64,000 nt of DNA, taken from the NCBI GenBank assembly GCA_002842395.1, contig PHCV01000009.1, positions 28,505 to 92,504 of the forward strand, in the 5' to 3' direction. Origin of the DNA: Betaproteobacteria bacterium HGW-Betaproteobacteria-11. GTDB taxonomy: Bacteria; Pseudomonadota; Gammaproteobacteria; Burkholderiales; Rhodocyclaceae. Below, piece by piece: positions 62,751 through 64,000 of the stretch. Position 1 is the first letter of the stretch; each line of letters opens with the position of its first letter. The position numbers and the translations under genes were made by a program. A model generated the notes under the pieces. The model worked only from the letters and a program-made list of their open reading frames with translations, was not told where the DNA came from and did not search any database.

Positions 62751-64000
62751 AGCAGCACCCTCCGGAAATCGGCCAGGAGCTGCGCCAGGTAGACGTTGAA
62801 GCGGGTGGCCAGGGCACCGTCGATCACCCGGTGATCGGCGGTGAGGGAGAGCGGCAGGATCAGCCGCGGCACGAACTGCTTGCCATCCCACACCGGTTTC
62901 AGCACCGACTTGTTAACGCCGAGAATGGCGACTTCCGGTGCATTGACGATCGGCGCGAAGTAGGTGCCGCCGATGCCGCCCAGGCTCGAAATGGTGAAAC
63001 AGGCGCCGGACATTTCCGCCGGGCCAAGCTTGCCCTCGCGCGCCTTGGTGGCCAGCGCCCCGCTTTCCGCGGCAATTTCGAACACGCTCTTCCGGTCGGC
63101 TTCCTTCACCACCGGAACCACCAGGCCATTGGGCGTATCGGCGGCGAAGGCGATGTTGAAATATTTCTTGACCACCAGGATATCGCCATCGAGACTGCTG
63201 TTGAACTGCGGGAACTCCTGCAGGGCGCGCACCGCCGCCTTGATGATGAAGGCCAGCATGGTCAGCTTCCTGCCCGACTTTTCATGCTCCTTGTTCATCT
63301 GCACACGAAAGGCCTCGAGCTCTGTGATATCGGCATCTTCGTGATAGGTGACGGCAGGGATCATGGCCCAGTTGCGCGCCAGATTCTGCCCGCTGATCTT
63401 CTGGATCCGCGACAGGGGCTTCACCTCGATCGGCCCGAATTTGGCGAAATCGACCTTCGGCCAGGGCAGGAGATCCAGCCCACCCGCCGAGAAAGTCGGC
63501 GCTGGCGAGACGGCGCCGGGTGTCGCGCCCGCCGCCATCACGCCCTTGACGAAGGCCGCCACGTCTTCCCGGGTGATCCGTCCCTTCGGCCCGCTGCCCT
63601 TGACCCGGCCGGGATCGACGCCAAGTTCGCGGGCGAAGTGGCGCACCGACGGACTGGCGTGGGCCAGCCCCGTTGCGGCGATGGCCGTAGCGGGGCTGGC
63701 CGCAGCGGACGGAGAGCTGGCAGGCACGACCGGCGGCACGGGCACAGCCGGTGCCGCCACGCTCTGGACCGCCGCCGGAGCGGCCGCTGGCGGTGGCGCC
63801 ACGGGGACAGCGGCCACGGCCGCCGCGGTGCCGCCAGCCACCGTTTCGACCAGCGCCACCACGCGGCCCTCGGCGACCTTGTCGCCCACCTTGACCTTCA
63901 GCTCGCGGATCACCCCCGCCAGCGGCGAGGGCACGTCCATCGTCGCCTTGTCCGATTCCAGCGTGATCAGCGCATCCTCCGCCTTCACCGTATCGCCCAC
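62747..64000 (-). CDS. aceF: Pyruvate dehydrogenase E2 (dihydrolipoamide acetyltransferase), 5' end beyond window
   Basis: Acetyl-carrying core of the pyruvate dehydrogenase complex. The visible 417 residues hold the second half of a lipoyl domain (ESDKATMDV), a long Ala/Pro hinge, the E3/E1-binding domain (SPSVRHFARELGVDPGRVKGSGPKGRI region) and the catalytic domain with DHRVIDGA near the C-terminus. A dispersed-element copy (63491-63519) encodes AVSPAPTF in the linker before the catalytic domain. Coupled to lpdA. Additional lipoyl domains may precede. Confidence 0.95.
   Translation of the reverse strand: MGDTVKAEDALITLESDKATMDVPSPLAGVIRELKVKVGDKVAEGRVVALVETVAGGTAAAVAAVPVAPPPAAAPAAVQSVAAPAVPVPPVVPASSPSAAASPATAIAATGLAHASPSVRHFARELGVDPGRVKGSGPKGRITREDVAAFVKGVMAAGATPGAVSPAPTFSAGGLDLLPWPKVDFAKFGPIEVKPLSRIQKISGQNLARNWAMIPAVTYHEDADITELEAFRVQMNKEHEKSGRKLTMLAFIIKAAVRALQEFPQFNSSLDGDILVVKKYFNIAFAADTPNGLVVPVVKEADRKSVFEIAAESGALATKAREGKLGPAEMSGACFTISSLGGIGGTYFAPIVNAPEVAILGVNKSVLKPVWDGKQFVPRLILPLSLTADHRVIDGALATRFNVYLAQLLADFRRVLL
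63491..63519 (+). repeat. Dispersed A-run/GTCGGCG element, copy 15 (inside aceF)
   Basis: GAAA, then GTCGGCGCTGGCGAGACGG and CGCCGG: exact core. On the aceF coding strand it reads AVSPAPTF within an interdomain linker. Confidence 0.88.
63855..64000 (-). repeat. 146-bp near-identical lipoyl-domain segment (aceF copy)
   Basis: Partner of 62506-62651; the alignment reaches the window edge, so identity may extend further. Confidence 0.9.

Overview
The window is a GC-rich chromosomal segment from a betaproteobacterium, most like the Rhodocyclales/Nitrosomonadales group. That assignment is inferred from protein families and gene order: a prkB-tkt-gap-pgk-pyk-fba run followed by purC, the dcd-decarboxylase-rdgC block, DUF2189 membrane proteins and the ubiquinone genes ubiA and ubiD. 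No RuBisCO gene lies in the window, so autotrophy is suggested by phosphoribulokinase but not proven. I found no rRNA, tRNA, CRISPR array, prophage or intact insertion sequence. Coding density is high and most neighbours overlap by ATGA or TGATG junctions.

Layout. 1-12 kb: a truncated BepA-like protease, moaC, ctaA, greB, a second M48 protease, rdgC, a PLP amino-acid decarboxylase, dcd, bioD and pepN. 12-17 kb: a TPR gene pair, a hemerythrin, bioA and alaS. 17-27 kb: a tandem rhodanese, glyQS, gmhB, plsC, a tandem pair of YgjP-like genes (one degenerate), fpr, gloA and a secreted-protein/M48 pair. 27-41 kb: ubiD, bioFHC, ubiA, a bacterioferritin-like gene, arfB, bamD, rluD-pgeF-srkA, a UPF0114 protein, a hydrolase, an SDR and a NIPSNAP protein. 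41-54 kb, all on the minus strand: lolA, ftsK, a DUF2189 protein, purC, psiE and the Calvin/glycolysis operon led by prkB. 54-64 kb: an endonuclease pseudogene, a thioredoxin-like gene, rsmE, a two-domain PPK2, argA, yggX, phoU, rpiA, lpdA and a truncated aceF.

Pathways. Biotin synthesis is complete from BioC to BioD but spread over three loci (bioD, bioA, bioFHC). Central carbon metabolism is represented by prkB, tkt, gap, pgk, pyk, fba, rpiA and the E2/E3 parts of pyruvate dehydrogenase. Ubiquinone (ubiA, ubiD), haem A (ctaA), outer-membrane assembly (bamD, lolA, a BepA-like protease) and phosphate/polyphosphate genes (PPK2, phoU, psiE) are also present.

The most striking non-genic signal is a dispersed DNA element of about 25 bp: a run of A followed by the core GTCGGCGCTGGCGAGACGG. 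It occurs roughly 15 times, plus three decayed copies, on both strands, between genes and inside at least ten coding sequences. It is translated in four different reading frames, so the constraint appears to act on DNA rather than protein. One copy lies between the two surviving ends of a deleted endonuclease gene, and another contributes to an intrinsic terminator. A DNA-uptake-like signal or an ORF-tolerated repeat family are the leading explanations; both are inference.
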